46,662 nt of DNA from Catenulispora rubra (GTDB taxonomy: Bacteria > Actinomycetota > Actinomycetes > Streptomycetales > Catenulisporaceae). Shown piece by piece: positions 1 to 8,742 of the stretch (the stretch's first letter is position 1; the number at the start of each line of letters is the position of its first letter). Below the pieces are notes generated by a model. The model ran no database searches. It was not told the DNA's origin and saw only the letters and a list, made by a program, of their open reading frames with translations. The stretch lies in assembly GCF_015356825.1 (NCBI RefSeq), contig NZ_JAACYW010000062.1, positions 1 through 46,662 on the forward strand. Reading direction: 5' to 3'. Both the position numbers and the translations under genes were made by a program.

Positions 1-1368
1 CCCCAGAACCCCTCCCACCCGGGGCCGCGCACGCCGCACCCCCTGGCCGGCCACGGTCGCAGCCCTCTGCGAATCCCGGTCCGAGTCCGCTTCGGCTTCC
101 TGATCCCGGCCGCGATCGTGCTGGCCGCGATCATCATCTGGCCGGCCGTCGACTCGGTCTGGCTGAGCCTGCACAACGCCGACGGCTCCAAGTGGGTCGG
201 GCTGCACAACTACCACACGCTGTTCACCGACTCCGCGACGCTCACCGCGCTGAAGAACAACGTCATCTGGGTGGTCTGCGCACCGACCGTGGCCTGCGCG
301 CTGGGCCTGATGTTCGCCCTGATGGCCGAGAAGATCCGCTGGTCGACCGCGTTCAAGGCGGTCATCTTCATGCCGATGGCGATCTCGTTCCTGGCGGCCG
401 GCGTGATCTTCGAGCTGGTCTACCAGCAGGACCCGAACCAGGGCGTGGCCAACGCCGTGGCGGTGGGCGTGCACGACACCTTCGCGCCGTCCTCGAAGTA
501 CCCCGGCGCGCACCCGCGGCCGACTTCCGCCAAGCCGGGCACGGCCGGGTCGTTCACCTCGGTGCAGACCTTCCAGGCCGGCACCGTCGCGCCGCTGCCG
601 CTGGTCGGGATCCAGGCCGCGGGCCTGCCGGGCAAGGCGGCGCAGGCCGCGGCGCCCGCCGCCGAGCCGGCCCCGGACCAGATCGAGGGCACCGTCTGGC
701 TGGACCTCATCTACGGCGGCGGCGGGACGCCGAACCACATCGACGCCGGGAAGAAGGGCATGCCCGGGGTCTCGGTCAAGGCGGTCGACGCCGCGACCGG
801 GAAGACCGCCGGATCGGCCTCGGCCCACAACGACGGCACCTTCACCATCAAGGGCCTGAAACCCGGCGGCACCTATCGGCTGGAGCTGCCGGGCAGCAAC
901 TTCGCGGAGCCGTATCGAGGGATCCAGTGGCTGGGCCCGTCTCTGGTGACACCGGCGATCATCGCCTCGTATCTGTGGATCTGGGCCGGGTTCGCGATGG
1001 TGTTGATCGCCGCCGGACTGGCCTCGATACCCCGGGAGCTGCAGGAAGCCGCACGGGTCGACGGAGCCAACGACAGACAGGTGTTCTGGCGCATCACGGT
1101 GCCGCTGCTGGCGCCGGTGCTGTTGGTGGTGATGGTCACCCAGATCATCAATGTCCTGAAAGTCTTCGACCTGGTCTACGTCATCGCGCCGGGCTCCACG
1201 CTGCCCAACGCGAACGTGCTCGCCGTGCAGATGTGGAACGTGTCCTTCGGCGGCGGTGCGGACCAGGGTCTGGGCAGCGCGATCGGGGTGTTCCTGTACG
1301 TGCTGGTGCTGCCGGCCATGTACTTCAACATCCGTCGGCTGCGTAACGAGAGGAAGGAGGGGCGATGA
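1..1368 (+). CDS. Sugar ABC transporter permease (MalF type) with inserted Cna-B-like domain, 5' partial
   Basis: The frame is open from base 1, and the first hydrophobic helix (FGFLIPAAIV...) begins before the first GTG at 118, so the true start lies upstream of the window. Three membrane helices, the last ending near base 430 at FELVYQQ, are followed by about 165 residues that do not belong to a permease. These comprise an Ala/Pro-rich linker (about 445-690) and a small beta-rich domain (EGTVWLD, GMPGVSVKAVD, NDGTFTIKGLKPGGTYRLELPG; about 690-915) resembling carboxypeptidase-regulatory/Cna-B folds. Normal permease sequence resumes at GPSLVTPAIIASYLW and contains the EAA loop (ELQEAARVDGAND) that contacts the ATPase. 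The family imports oligosaccharides. The insert should face outside, since it sits where MalF carries its periplasmic loop. ATGA overlap with the next permease indicates one operon. The substrate is unknown; the binding protein is presumably upstream, outside the window. Confidence 0.9.
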   Translation, partial: PQNPSHPGPRTPHPLAGHGRSPLRIPVRVRFGFLIPAAIVLAAIIIWPAVDSVWLSLHNADGSKWVGLHNYHTLFTDSATLTALKNNVIWVVCAPTVACALGLMFALMAEKIRWSTAFKAVIFMPMAISFLAAGVIFELVYQQDPNQGVANAVAVGVHDTFAPSSKYPGAHPRPTSAKPGTAGSFTSVQTFQAGTVAPLPLVGIQAAGLPGKAAQAAAPAAEPAPDQIEGTVWLDLIYGGGGTPNHIDAGKKGMPGVSVKAVDAATGKTAGSASAHNDGTFTIKGLKPGGTYRLELPGSNFAEPYRGIQWLGPSLVTPAIIASYLWIWAGFAMVLIAAGLASIPRELQEAARVDGANDRQVFWRITVPLLAPVLLVVMVTQIINVLKVFDLVYVIAPGSTLPNANVLAVQMWNVSFGGGADQGLGSAIGVFLYVLVLPAMYFNIRRLRNERKEGR

Positions 1369-2252
1369 GCGTCACGCGTCCCGTCGCAGTGCCCGGCCAG
1401 GTCCCGGTCGGCACCCGCATCGCCAAGCGCCTCAGCGGCGGTGCGGTGTACCTCATCGTGCTGGCCGTCGGCGTCGTCTGGCTGATCCCGACGCTGGGGC
1501 TGTTCATCAGCTCCCTGCGCAAGGCCTCCGACATCAGCAGCAGCGGCTGGTGGACGGTGTTCACGCACCCGGCGCAGATCACCTTCAAGGACTACACGAA
1601 CCTGTTCGCCAACAAGGGCATCATCCAGTCGCTGTGGAACACGGTGATGATCACCGTGCCGGCCACGGTGCTGGTGGTGTTCCTCGGCGCGCTGGCCGCG
1701 TACGCCTTCGCCTGGATCGACTTCCGCGGCCGGGACTGGCTGTTCGTGGTGGTGGTGGGGCTGATGGTGGTGCCGATCCAGGTGGCGCTGCTGCCGGTGG
1801 CCGCGCTGTACCGCAACCTCCACCTGTTCGGCACGATCCTCGGCGTGGTGATGTTCCACGTCGGGTTCGGCCTGCCGTTCGCCATCTACCTCCTGCGCAA
1901 CTTCTTCGCGGCGATCCCGCGCGAGCTGCTGGAGGCCACCCGCATGGAGGGCGGCAGCGAGTGGACGATCTTCCGCAAGGTGATCGTGCCGCTGGGCCTG
2001 CCGGCCATCGCCTCGCTGGCCATCTTCCAGTTCCTGTGGGTGTGGAACGACCTGCTGGTGGCGCTGGTCTTCTCGAACGCGAAGACGCAGCCGCTGACCG
2101 TGGCGCTGCAGTCCAACATGCGCCAGTTCGGCAGCAACATCGACATCCTGGCGCCGGGCGCGTTCCTGTCGCTGTCGGTACCGCTCGTCGTGTTCTTCGC
2201 TTTCCAGAGATACTTCGTCCAAGGACTCATGGCCGGCTCGGTCAAGGGCTAG
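1365..2252 (+). CDS. Sugar ABC transporter permease (MalG type)
   Basis: This 295-residue inner-membrane permease of the carbohydrate-uptake 1 family pairs with the upstream MalF-type subunit. Six hydrophobic segments are visible, starting with VYLIVLAVGVVWLIPTLGLF at about residues 29-48. The cytoplasmic EAA loop reads ELLEATRMEGGSEWTIFRKVIVPLGLP, the coupling site for the ATPase. The C-terminus ends in YFVQGLMAGSVKG, the usual ending of MalG-type subunits. The start is ATG at 1365, overlapping the previous stop (ATGA), with AGGAAGGAGG upstream, so translation is coupled. The length is normal and no residues look unusual. Confidence 0.93.
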   Translation: MSVTRPVAVPGQVPVGTRIAKRLSGGAVYLIVLAVGVVWLIPTLGLFISSLRKASDISSSGWWTVFTHPAQITFKDYTNLFANKGIIQSLWNTVMITVPATVLVVFLGALAAYAFAWIDFRGRDWLFVVVVGLMVVPIQVALLPVAALYRNLHLFGTILGVVMFHVGFGLPFAIYLLRNFFAAIPRELLEATRMEGGSEWTIFRKVIVPLGLPAIASLAIFQFLWVWNDLLVALVFSNAKTQPLTVALQSNMRQFGSNIDILAPGAFLSLSVPLVVFFAFQRYFVQGLMAGSVKG

Positions 2253-2292
2253 CGACACCAGGCGACGAAAGAAAATAGGAGAGCGCGCGACC

Positions 2293-3378
2293 GTGGCGGA
2301 CGTCCGTTTCCTCGACGCCACGAGGGTGTTCCACGGGGCGTGGCGGCCCGCCGTCGACGGCGTCAGCATGGACGTCCGCGACGGCGAGCTCCTCGTCCTC
2401 ACCGGCCCCTCCGGCAGCGGCAAGAGCACTCTGCTGCGCATGCTCGCGGGGCTGGAGCCGATGGACCGCGGCAGCGTGCTGATCGGTGGCAAGGACATCG
2501 GGCGCACCGCGCCGGACAAGCGCGGCGTCTCGATGATCTTCCAGGGCTTCGCGCTGTTCCCGAACCAGACCATCCGCGAGAACATCGCGCTGCCGCTGAC
2601 GATGCGCAAGAACTCGGTGAAGTCGGCGGCGGCGCGGGTGCAGCAGGTCGCGGAGCTCTGCGGCGTCGCGGACCACCTGAACAGCAAACCGGACTCGGTG
2701 GGCTACGACGTCCGCCAGCGCACGACCATGGCCCGCGCGATCGTCCGCCGTCCGGACGTGGTCTGCCTGGACGAGCCGCTGGCCGGATCGGGCGTCCCGC
2801 TGATGATGCGCGGCCGGTCGCCGATCGCGGCCTTGCAGCGCGAGCTGGGGATCACCACGCTGTACGCGACGTGCAGCTCGGTGGACGCCTGGTCGATCGC
2901 GGACCGGATCGCGGTCCTGGACAGCGGCCGGGTGCAGCAGGTGGGCACGCCGACGGAGGTCTTCAGCAGGCCGGCGACCATCGCAGTGGCCCAGTTCCTC
3001 GGCGAGCCGGGCATGAACCTGGTGACGGCGGTCGCCGCCGACGGCGTGGCGCGGCTCGGCGGCCTCGCGGTGGGGCTGAGCTCGGCGCAGGCCTCGGCGC
3101 TGACCGGCAGCCGGGTGGTGATCGGGATCCGGCCGGAGGACCTGTCGATCGGGGCCGAGGCGGACGGTGTCCGCGCGACCGCGGTGCTGGTCCGGGACAC
3201 CGGCCGCGACTACCTCGTGACGGCTCGGACGGTGGTCGACGGCGAGGAGAGCGATCTCGTGATCCGGCACGGCGGAGGACCGGTGCCGGCGAAGGGCGAG
3301 AGCGTGGTTCTCGGGGTGCGGTCCGGGGCGGCGCTGCACTTGTTCGATGCGGGGAGCGGGGCTCGGTTGCCGGATTGA
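2293..3378 (+). CDS. MalK-like ABC ATP-binding protein with degenerate catalytic motifs
   Basis: This 361-residue protein has an N-terminal nucleotide-binding domain and a C-terminal MalK-type TOBE/regulatory domain (about 240-355). Walker A is intact (GPSGSGKST, 38-46), the Q-loop Gln is near 84, and Walker B with the catalytic Glu is present (CLDEP, D160-E161). Three other motifs are lost. The LSGGQ signature is replaced by VGYDV (136-140), although RQR..MARAI follows normally. The D-loop SNLDA is replaced by AGSGV. The H-loop His is a Cys (YATCSS, C194, codon 2872-2874). The frame is otherwise clean and the flanking ADRIAVLDSGRVQQVGTP is canonical, so this is not a frameshift. It follows the permeases by 40 bases. 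It may bind ATP but hydrolyse poorly, act as the degenerate half of a heterodimer, or be regulatory; the transporter may use a shared MsiK-type ATPase. The GTG start at 2293 follows AGGAGAGCG. Confidence 0.88.
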   Translation: MADVRFLDATRVFHGAWRPAVDGVSMDVRDGELLVLTGPSGSGKSTLLRMLAGLEPMDRGSVLIGGKDIGRTAPDKRGVSMIFQGFALFPNQTIRENIALPLTMRKNSVKSAAARVQQVAELCGVADHLNSKPDSVGYDVRQRTTMARAIVRRPDVVCLDEPLAGSGVPLMMRGRSPIAALQRELGITTLYATCSSVDAWSIADRIAVLDSGRVQQVGTPTEVFSRPATIAVAQFLGEPGMNLVTAVAADGVARLGGLAVGLSSAQASALTGSRVVIGIRPEDLSIGAEADGVRATAVLVRDTGRDYLVTARTVVDGEESDLVIRHGGGPVPAKGESVVLGVRSGAALHLFDAGSGARLPD

Positions 3379-3501
3379 GGGGGCGCGCGAGGGCCGGTAG
3401 TTGTCGGCTCGGTGGGCCGACTCAACAGATAAGCGCCCTGTCTTGATCACCGTTCGGTAACACCCGCAACGCCGCACGAACCGCAGCCCGTTCTAACCTG
3501 C

Positions 3502-4446
3502 GTGACCGCACCCCGCCTCCTGCTTCGTCGGGCCGTGTACCAGCGCGGCATGCTCGGGGCGGCGGTGGCGGTGGTGCGAGCCGTCCCATTGCTGTGGTCG
3601 GTGCCGATCACGGCGGCCCGGCGGCGGCGCGGGACGCTGTCCTTCGTCGCCGCCGCGCTGGCCGGACGCCGGGTCCGGGTGCCGGCCGCGCCGCTGGCGG
3701 GTCTGGTGGTGGCCACCGCCGCTGCGACGTTCGCCGCGCGCGTCGAGGCGATCCCCGATCCCGCGACGATCGTGCTCGACCACGGCGCCGAGGTGTCGCT
3801 GCCGGCCGGGATCGCCGCCGAGGCCGCCGCCGCGGATCTGCCGACCGCGTCGGTGATCGCCGGTGAATACGGGCCCGGATACGTCGTGCTGCCCGCCGAC
3901 CGGATGGGCGCCAAGGCGCTGCAGCCGGACGCGGTGTGGATCACCGGACACCCGGATGTCAAAGCCCTGTGTTCGTCGCCCGGGGTCCGGCCCTCCTTCC
4001 CGTTCGGCTCCTACGCGCAGGTTTCGGCCGCCGGATACGCCGACGGCCGCACCTCCGCCGCGCACGCCGTGCTGCGCATGGCCGAGCTGCTGACGGTCGG
4101 ATTCGGTGTGCTGTGCCTCGTGCAGACGACGGCCGGGAGCCGGAGGGCGGCCCATGACAGTGCTCTGCTGCTTCGAGTCCTAGGTCTTTCTGAAACAGGG
4201 GGCCGGCTGCTGGGTCCCGCCGTTACGCTGCCGCTGTCGATCCTGGCGGCCGCCGGGGGTCTGGCGACCGGGGCGGCGCTCGCGCCGCTGCTCGGCGACC
4301 AGGTTCCGGGCGCGCCGAACGACGGGTGGCTGGTACCCGTCATCGGCGTGGTCGCCCTGTGCGTGGTCGGCGGGGTCGGGCTGGAGGCCGCACCGCGGCC
4401 CCGGCAACAGGTCTCGGTGCGCCTGCGGGCTGCCGAGTTCGAATGA
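3502..4446 (+). CDS. C-terminal fragment of an FtsX-like ABC permease (probable remnant)
   Basis: The 314-residue reading frame resembles only the second half of the large actinobacterial FtsX-like permeases. It has an Arg-rich cytoplasmic segment (AARRRRG) followed by FVAAALAGRRVRVPAAPLAGLVVATAAATFAA, an extracytoplasmic domain (about 75-185), then three hydrophobic segments (LLTVGFGVLCLVQ, LSILAAAGGLATGAALAPLL, VPVIGVVALCVVGGVGL). Full-length family members are several hundred residues longer and sit beside an ATPase; neither is present here. The GTG start at 3502 has no convincing ribosome site, so the start is uncertain. The most likely reading is a 5'-truncated remnant, although the remaining frame is intact and coding-biased. 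Bases 3379-3501 hold no other gene. Confidence 0.55.
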   Translation: MTAPRLLLRRAVYQRGMLGAAVAVVRAVPLLWSVPITAARRRRGTLSFVAAALAGRRVRVPAAPLAGLVVATAAATFAARVEAIPDPATIVLDHGAEVSLPAGIAAEAAAADLPTASVIAGEYGPGYVVLPADRMGAKALQPDAVWITGHPDVKALCSSPGVRPSFPFGSYAQVSAAGYADGRTSAAHAVLRMAELLTVGFGVLCLVQTTAGSRRAAHDSALLLRVLGLSETGGRLLGPAVTLPLSILAAAGGLATGAALAPLLGDQVPGAPNDGWLVPVIGVVALCVVGGVGLEAAPRPRQQVSVRLRAAEFE

Positions 4447-4520
4447 CAGATCTTCCGGGGGGAAGGAGCAGCGATGCTGCGGCTGTGAGACAGAGCCTTG
4501 CGATGATTCTTCGATGACGG

Positions 4521-4568
4521 CCGGGCCCCGGCGCCGCGATCGGCGTGGATCGCGGCGCCAGGGCCCGG
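4521..4568. terminator. Long hairpin terminator between convergent genes
   Basis: Arms of 21 bases (4521-4541 and 4548-4568) pair with a single mismatch around a 6-base loop. The hairpin starts 2 bases beyond the stop codon of the HAD gene on the minus strand and lies 75 bases after the FtsX-like fragment on the plus strand. There is no T-run on either side, as is usual for actinobacterial hairpin terminators. Confidence 0.75.
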
Positions 4569-4570
4569 GG

Positions 4571-5278
4571 TCAGACTTCGTCGGCGAGCATCCCCGGCAG
4601 TTGGTCCAGGCCGGTGAGATAGAAGTCCGTCTTGGCCACCAGATCGGGGTCGTCCCCGTGGACGGTGCCCCAGGGGCCGCGGCGGATGAAGGCGGTGCGC
4701 AGTCCCGCGCCCCAGGCCGGGCGCAGGTCGTTGTCGAGGCGGTCGCCGACGTACAGGACGCTTCCGGCGCCGCGCAGCGGGCCGCGTCCCTCGGCGCGCG
4801 AGACGGTGTCGCAGACTTCGACGACCTTGGCGAAGAACGCGGGATCGGGTTTCTCCAGGTCGCCCCACATGCCGGAGGTGGTCACCAGGTGCACCGGCAG
4901 GTCGAGCGACTCCAGGATGCGGTGGGACGCCGTGGTCTGGTTCGCGGCTATCAGGACCAGATAGCCGGCCTCCTTCAGGGCGGCCAGGGTGGGGCGCGCG
5001 TCCGGGTACAGATCGCGCTCGCCGTAGCCCTCGGGGCGGCCCGCGAGGGTCCGCGCCCGGCGCTCGGCGGCGAGGTCGAAGCCCGGCCGGAAGTACTCGA
5101 AGGCCTCCAGGTGCGGCCGGCCCGCGGCGATGACGGCGCCGAAGACGGCCGAGAAGGTGTGGCGCGGGACGCCCAGCCAGTCGGCCCAGTTGTGGTACTC
5201 GATGCTCTCGTCCACGAGCGTCTCCCCGACGTCGAAGACGACCGCGTCGATGGTGCGTGACATGCCCGGGATGTGCAT
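4571..5278 (-). CDS. HAD-superfamily hydrolase
   Basis: This 235-residue cytoplasmic phosphatase-like protein contains the haloacid dehalogenase motifs: motif I FDVGETL near the N-terminus (nucleophile Asp; the usual second Asp is Gly, as in a known subset), motif II region VLIAANQT, motif III Lys in LEKPDPAFF, and motif IV VGDRLDNDLRPA. A helical cap lies between motifs I and II. ATG at 5278 was chosen because GAGAGGAAG lies 9-14 bases upstream; the frame is open further upstream to 5329, and ATG at 5263 is a weaker alternative. The substrate cannot be inferred. The gene appears to be monocistronic, with a strong hairpin just after it. Confidence 0.87.
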   Translation of the reverse strand: MHIPGMSRTIDAVVFDVGETLVDESIEYHNWADWLGVPRHTFSAVFGAVIAAGRPHLEAFEYFRPGFDLAAERRARTLAGRPEGYGERDLYPDARPTLAALKEAGYLVLIAANQTTASHRILESLDLPVHLVTTSGMWGDLEKPDPAFFAKVVEVCDTVSRAEGRGPLRGAGSVLYVGDRLDNDLRPAWGAGLRTAFIRRGPWGTVHGDDPDLVAKTDFYLTGLDQLPGMLADEV

Positions 5279-5491
5279 GCTCAGGCTTCCTCTCACGGGA
5301 CGCTGCGTCAGCGTCAGACAGCTCCCCATTCCAAGCAGTGCCCGAGGGACGGCGATGGCAGTGACGATCGCGATTGTAGAGAAAGTCTTTGAGTTAGGTG
5401 GCTCCGCTATCGGAAAGTCATGCCAACGGGTTACGGCGTAGGGGTGGCGTGAACGGGTTTCCGGGGACCGGATGCCCGTGCTTCGCCGGGC

Positions 5492-7390
5492 CTAACGTGC
5501 CGCGACGGCATCGGCGGCGCCGGCACGATCGACACCGACCCGGTCGGCCGCCGCGCGATCGGCGGCGGCGTCCAGGGCGGCGTCCAGAGCCAGCGCCACC
5601 CAGATCACCCCGAGATGCGTGAACGCCTGCGGGTAGTTCCCCAACTGCTGGCCGTCCGGCGTCAGCTCCTCGGCGAACAGGCCGGTGGGCCCGGCGTGGT
5701 CGAGGAAGTCCTGGAACAGCTTCTGCGCCTGCTCGACCGCGCCGCTGCGGGCCAGTGCCGTGTAGTAGAGCATCGTGCACAGGTCGAAGCTCGCCTCGTC
5801 GCCCTCCATGCCGTCGCTGAACTCGCCGAGGTGGTAGCGGTGGCACAGGCCGTCGTGGACCAGGCCGCGCTCGATCGCGGACAGCGTGGTGCGCCAGCGC
5901 TCGTCGTCGGCGGACGTGAAGCCGACGACCGGCATGAACAGGATCGAGGCGTCCAGCGCGCCGTCGCCGTAGCTCTGCACGTAAGCCTGCTGAGTCTCGT
6001 CCCAGCCCCGGGTGCGGATCTCGCCGGCGATCGAGTGCGCCATCACGGCCCACATGCCGGCGTTCTCATGCGTCGGCGCGATGCGCAGGCCGTACTCGAA
6101 GGCGGCCCAGCACATCAGCCGGCTGTAGGTGAAGTCGCGCCGGCCGCCGCGGGTCTCCCAGATGCCCTCGTCCGGCCGGGCCCAGTGCTCGACCAGCCAG
6201 TCCAGCAGCTTGCCGACCGCGGCCTGCCCCTCGGGGCCGTGCAGGTGGTCGGTGTCGGCCAGCGAGTAGAGGAGCTCGCCGTAGATGTCGAGCTGGAGCT
6301 GCTCGACCGCGCCGTTGCCGATGCGGACCGGCGAGGAGCCGCGGTAGCCCTCCCAGTGCGGCAGCTCCTCCTCGACGAGGTCCGTGGTGCCGTCCACGCG
6401 GTACATGATGTCCAGCGGTTCGCCCAGCGGGTTCGGGCCCTCGGCCAGGCGGTCGGTGACCCAGCGCGCGAAGGCCTCGGCCTCTTCCTGGAAACCGAGG
6501 TCGGACAGTGCGCGGGCGGAGAAGGAGCCGTCGCGGACCCAGGTGTAGCGGTAGTCCCAGTTGCGCGCGCCGCCGATCTCCTCCGGCAGCGCGGTCGTGG
6601 CCGCCGCCAGGAAGGCGCCGGTCGGCGCGTACGTCAGCAGCTTGAGGGTGATCGCCGAGCGGTGCACGGTGTCGGCCCAGCGGCCGCGGTAGGTGCTGCG
6701 CGCGAGCCAGCCGTGCCAGAAGATGAGCGCCTCCTCCAGGGCGCGCTCCACATCGGCCGCGACGTCGGGCTGCCAGTCGTCCGGCTCGTCGAGGTCGGTG
6801 GCCAGTACGAACGCCGCGGCCTCGCCGGGGCCGAGCAGGACCTCGGCGACCGCGGCGCCGGAGTCGTCGGCGAGGGCCAGCGGCGCCGACGACAGCAGGC
6901 TCACCGTGCGGTCCAGGCTGGAGAAGACCACGGCCTGCGTGGCGCCGCGCTGCAGCAGCCGGACCCGGTCGCCGACGGAGCGCGCGTAGTCGAAGCGCGG
7001 CAGGCAGTTCACGGAGAACTGGACGTCCCCGGCCACCGCGCGCACGATCCGGTACAGGACCGTCTCGGCCGGGGTCTGCGCGTCCCGGGCCTCGTCCGGC
7101 ACCATGAAGTCGACGACCTCGCCGACGCTGCCGTCGGCGGTCTCGAACCGCGTCACCAGCACCGCGCTGCGCGGCACGTAGGACTGGCTCGACGTCGCGC
7201 CCTCGACCCAGATCCGGAACGCCCCGCCCCGCTCGCGGTCCAGCACCGCGCCGAACACGCTCGGCGCGTCGAACCGTCCCGGACAGAACCAGTCCACGGT
7301 GCCGTCGCCGGCCACCAGCGCGCAAGTCCGCAGGTCACCGATCAGACCGTGGTCGTCGATCGCGGGGTAGGGGAGCGTGGTCGAGGTCAT
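5492..7390 (-). CDS. Glycoside hydrolase family 15 protein (glucoamylase/trehalase type)
   Basis: This 632-residue protein has no signal peptide and is therefore probably cytoplasmic. The N-terminal beta-sandwich domain (IDDHGLIGDLRTCALV..GTVDWFC, residues 11-36) is typical of bacterial GH15 enzymes. The (alpha/alpha)6 barrel follows, with NWDYRYTWVRDGSF (277-290). A candidate general acid lies in PDEGIWETRGG (406-416), and a second acidic motif in EGDEASFDLC (529-538). Actinobacterial relatives include trehalases and alpha-glucan hydrolases; these cannot be told apart here. The last 35 residues are an Ala/Asp/Arg-rich repetitive tail beyond the catalytic domain. It is separated by 98 bases from the L,D-transpeptidase gene upstream on the same strand. 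Bases 5279-5491 downstream hold no gene and must carry the HAD promoter. Confidence 0.92.
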   Translation of the reverse strand: MTSTTLPYPAIDDHGLIGDLRTCALVAGDGTVDWFCPGRFDAPSVFGAVLDRERGGAFRIWVEGATSSQSYVPRSAVLVTRFETADGSVGEVVDFMVPDEARDAQTPAETVLYRIVRAVAGDVQFSVNCLPRFDYARSVGDRVRLLQRGATQAVVFSSLDRTVSLLSSAPLALADDSGAAVAEVLLGPGEAAAFVLATDLDEPDDWQPDVAADVERALEEALIFWHGWLARSTYRGRWADTVHRSAITLKLLTYAPTGAFLAAATTALPEEIGGARNWDYRYTWVRDGSFSARALSDLGFQEEAEAFARWVTDRLAEGPNPLGEPLDIMYRVDGTTDLVEEELPHWEGYRGSSPVRIGNGAVEQLQLDIYGELLYSLADTDHLHGPEGQAAVGKLLDWLVEHWARPDEGIWETRGGRRDFTYSRLMCWAAFEYGLRIAPTHENAGMWAVMAHSIAGEIRTRGWDETQQAYVQSYGDGALDASILFMPVVGFTSADDERWRTTLSAIERGLVHDGLCHRYHLGEFSDGMEGDEASFDLCTMLYYTALARSGAVEQAQKLFQDFLDHAGPTGLFAEELTPDGQQLGNYPQAFTHLGVIWVALALDAALDAAADRAAADRVGVDRAGAADAVAAR

Positions 7391-7488
7391 GCGCAGACCC
7401 TACATTCCCGCGCGCCCCGCCTTGGACACGTTCCACGGCGGGGCTCGGAGCGGTGGTTTTCAGGGCAGGGACCGCAGTGCCGGCGAGC

Positions 7489-8742
7489 TCAGTGCGGCAG
7501 CGCGCTCCCGGCGATCCACTGGCTCCAGCTCAGGTTCCAGTCGCCGAAGCCGTTGTCGGCACGCACGGTGTCCTTGGAGTTCACGACCGTCACCGGGTCG
7601 CCGGGGATCACCTGGGTGAAGAACCACTGCGCGTCCGAGGTCGACATGCCGATGCAGCCGTGGCTGCCGTTGACGTTGCCGAACTTGCCGACGTTCCAGG
7701 GCGCGGCGTGCACGAACGTCCCCGAGGGCGTCAGCCGCACGTCCCAGTACACGTCCGGGATGTCGTACGCGTTCACCCCGAAGATGCCGACGGTCGAGGA
7801 GTTCATGCTGATGTCCTGGTCCTTCTCCAGGACCACCATCGTGCCGTTCCAGGTCTCGAAGCCGGGCTTGCCGGAGCTGGTGAGCAGCGTCGTGGTCTTG
7901 CCGCCGGTGGTCACCGTCATCCGATGCGTGTTGGCGTCCATCGTCGCGGTCAGGGCCCGGCCGACGGTGAAGGTGACGTCCCGGTTCTGCCTGCCGTACA
8001 GGCTGCCGCTCTTCACGCCGTCCAGGCGCATGTGCAGCGTCACCTTGGTCCCCGGCGCCCAGTACCACGGCGGGCGGTAGTCCACGCGCTGCGAGCCGAA
8101 CCAGTGCCAGGAGCCTGCGACCGGCGGGCTGGTGGTCACCGTCAGCTGCTTCTCCACCGCGGCCCGGTCTGTGATCGGCTTGTCGAACGTTATGGACACC
8201 GGCTGCGCGATGCCGTACGTCGTGTTGGGGTCCGGTGTGTAAGTGCCCGCATAGGTGTTGTCCGGGGTGCCGGTCGTGAACTGCGAGGTCGTGGTCTGCT
8301 GCTTGCCGTCCTCGCCGACCGCGACCGCGGTGACCTTGTAGGTGTGGCCGATCCCGACCGGGTTCGCCGACGTCCACGAGGCGCCCGAGGAGTCCAGGGT
8401 GCCGTCCACGGCGTTGCCGCCGGACAGCTGCGCGGTGACCGACGTCAGCTTCCCGTTGGCAACACTCACCGAGATCTGCGACGAGGGGTCCACGTCGGAG
8501 GAGTTCGCCGCGGGTTTGATCACCACGAGTGCCGGGGAGGTGTTGGCCGGGGCCGAGCTCGACGGGGCGCTCGACCCAGAGCTCTGTGACGGGCTACTGC
8601 CCGAAGCCGCTGATGACGAGGGCGACGATCCGTTCGCCACCGGAGCCACCGTCGCCGTCTTCGCCGAGTTCCCGCCCCCGCCACAAGCGGCGGTCAGCCC
8701 TGCGACGGCCACCGCGACGGCCAGCTTGTGCAGTCTGCGCAT
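7489..8742 (-). CDS. L,D-transpeptidase lipoprotein
   Basis: This 417-residue cell-wall cross-linking enzyme forms 3-3 peptide bridges in peptidoglycan. It has a signal peptide with lipobox LTAAC (lipidated Cys20) and a Ser/Pro-rich tether (39-68). Two Ig-like domains follow (about 70-157 and 165-262), then the YkuD catalytic domain (about 263-395) with FVHAAPWN and GNVNGSHGCIGMS (His361, catalytic Cys363). A Trp-rich C-terminal segment ends the protein (WNLSWSQWIAG). This is the LdtMt2-type architecture. The start ATG follows GGGAGG. It is divergent from glnX; the shared upstream region is 166 bases. Confidence 0.94.
   Translation of the reverse strand: MRRLHKLAVAVAVAGLTAACGGGGNSAKTATVAPVANGSSPSSSAASGSSPSQSSGSSAPSSSAPANTSPALVVIKPAANSSDVDPSSQISVSVANGKLTSVTAQLSGGNAVDGTLDSSGASWTSANPVGIGHTYKVTAVAVGEDGKQQTTTSQFTTGTPDNTYAGTYTPDPNTTYGIAQPVSITFDKPITDRAAVEKQLTVTTSPPVAGSWHWFGSQRVDYRPPWYWAPGTKVTLHMRLDGVKSGSLYGRQNRDVTFTVGRALTATMDANTHRMTVTTGGKTTTLLTSSGKPGFETWNGTMVVLEKDQDISMNSSTVGIFGVNAYDIPDVYWDVRLTPSGTFVHAAPWNVGKFGNVNGSHGCIGMSTSDAQWFFTQVIPGDPVTVVNSKDTVRADNGFGDWNLSWSQWIAGSALPH

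Noticed and set aside
4138..4180. Internal ATG in the FtsX-like fragment as separate gene start
   Set aside because: The downstream frame is simply the last membrane helices of the same fragment and lacks its own ribosome site.
5615..8080. 821-codon plus-strand frame
   Set aside because: It is antisense to the GH15 and L,D-transpeptidase genes, both of which have full catalytic motifs.
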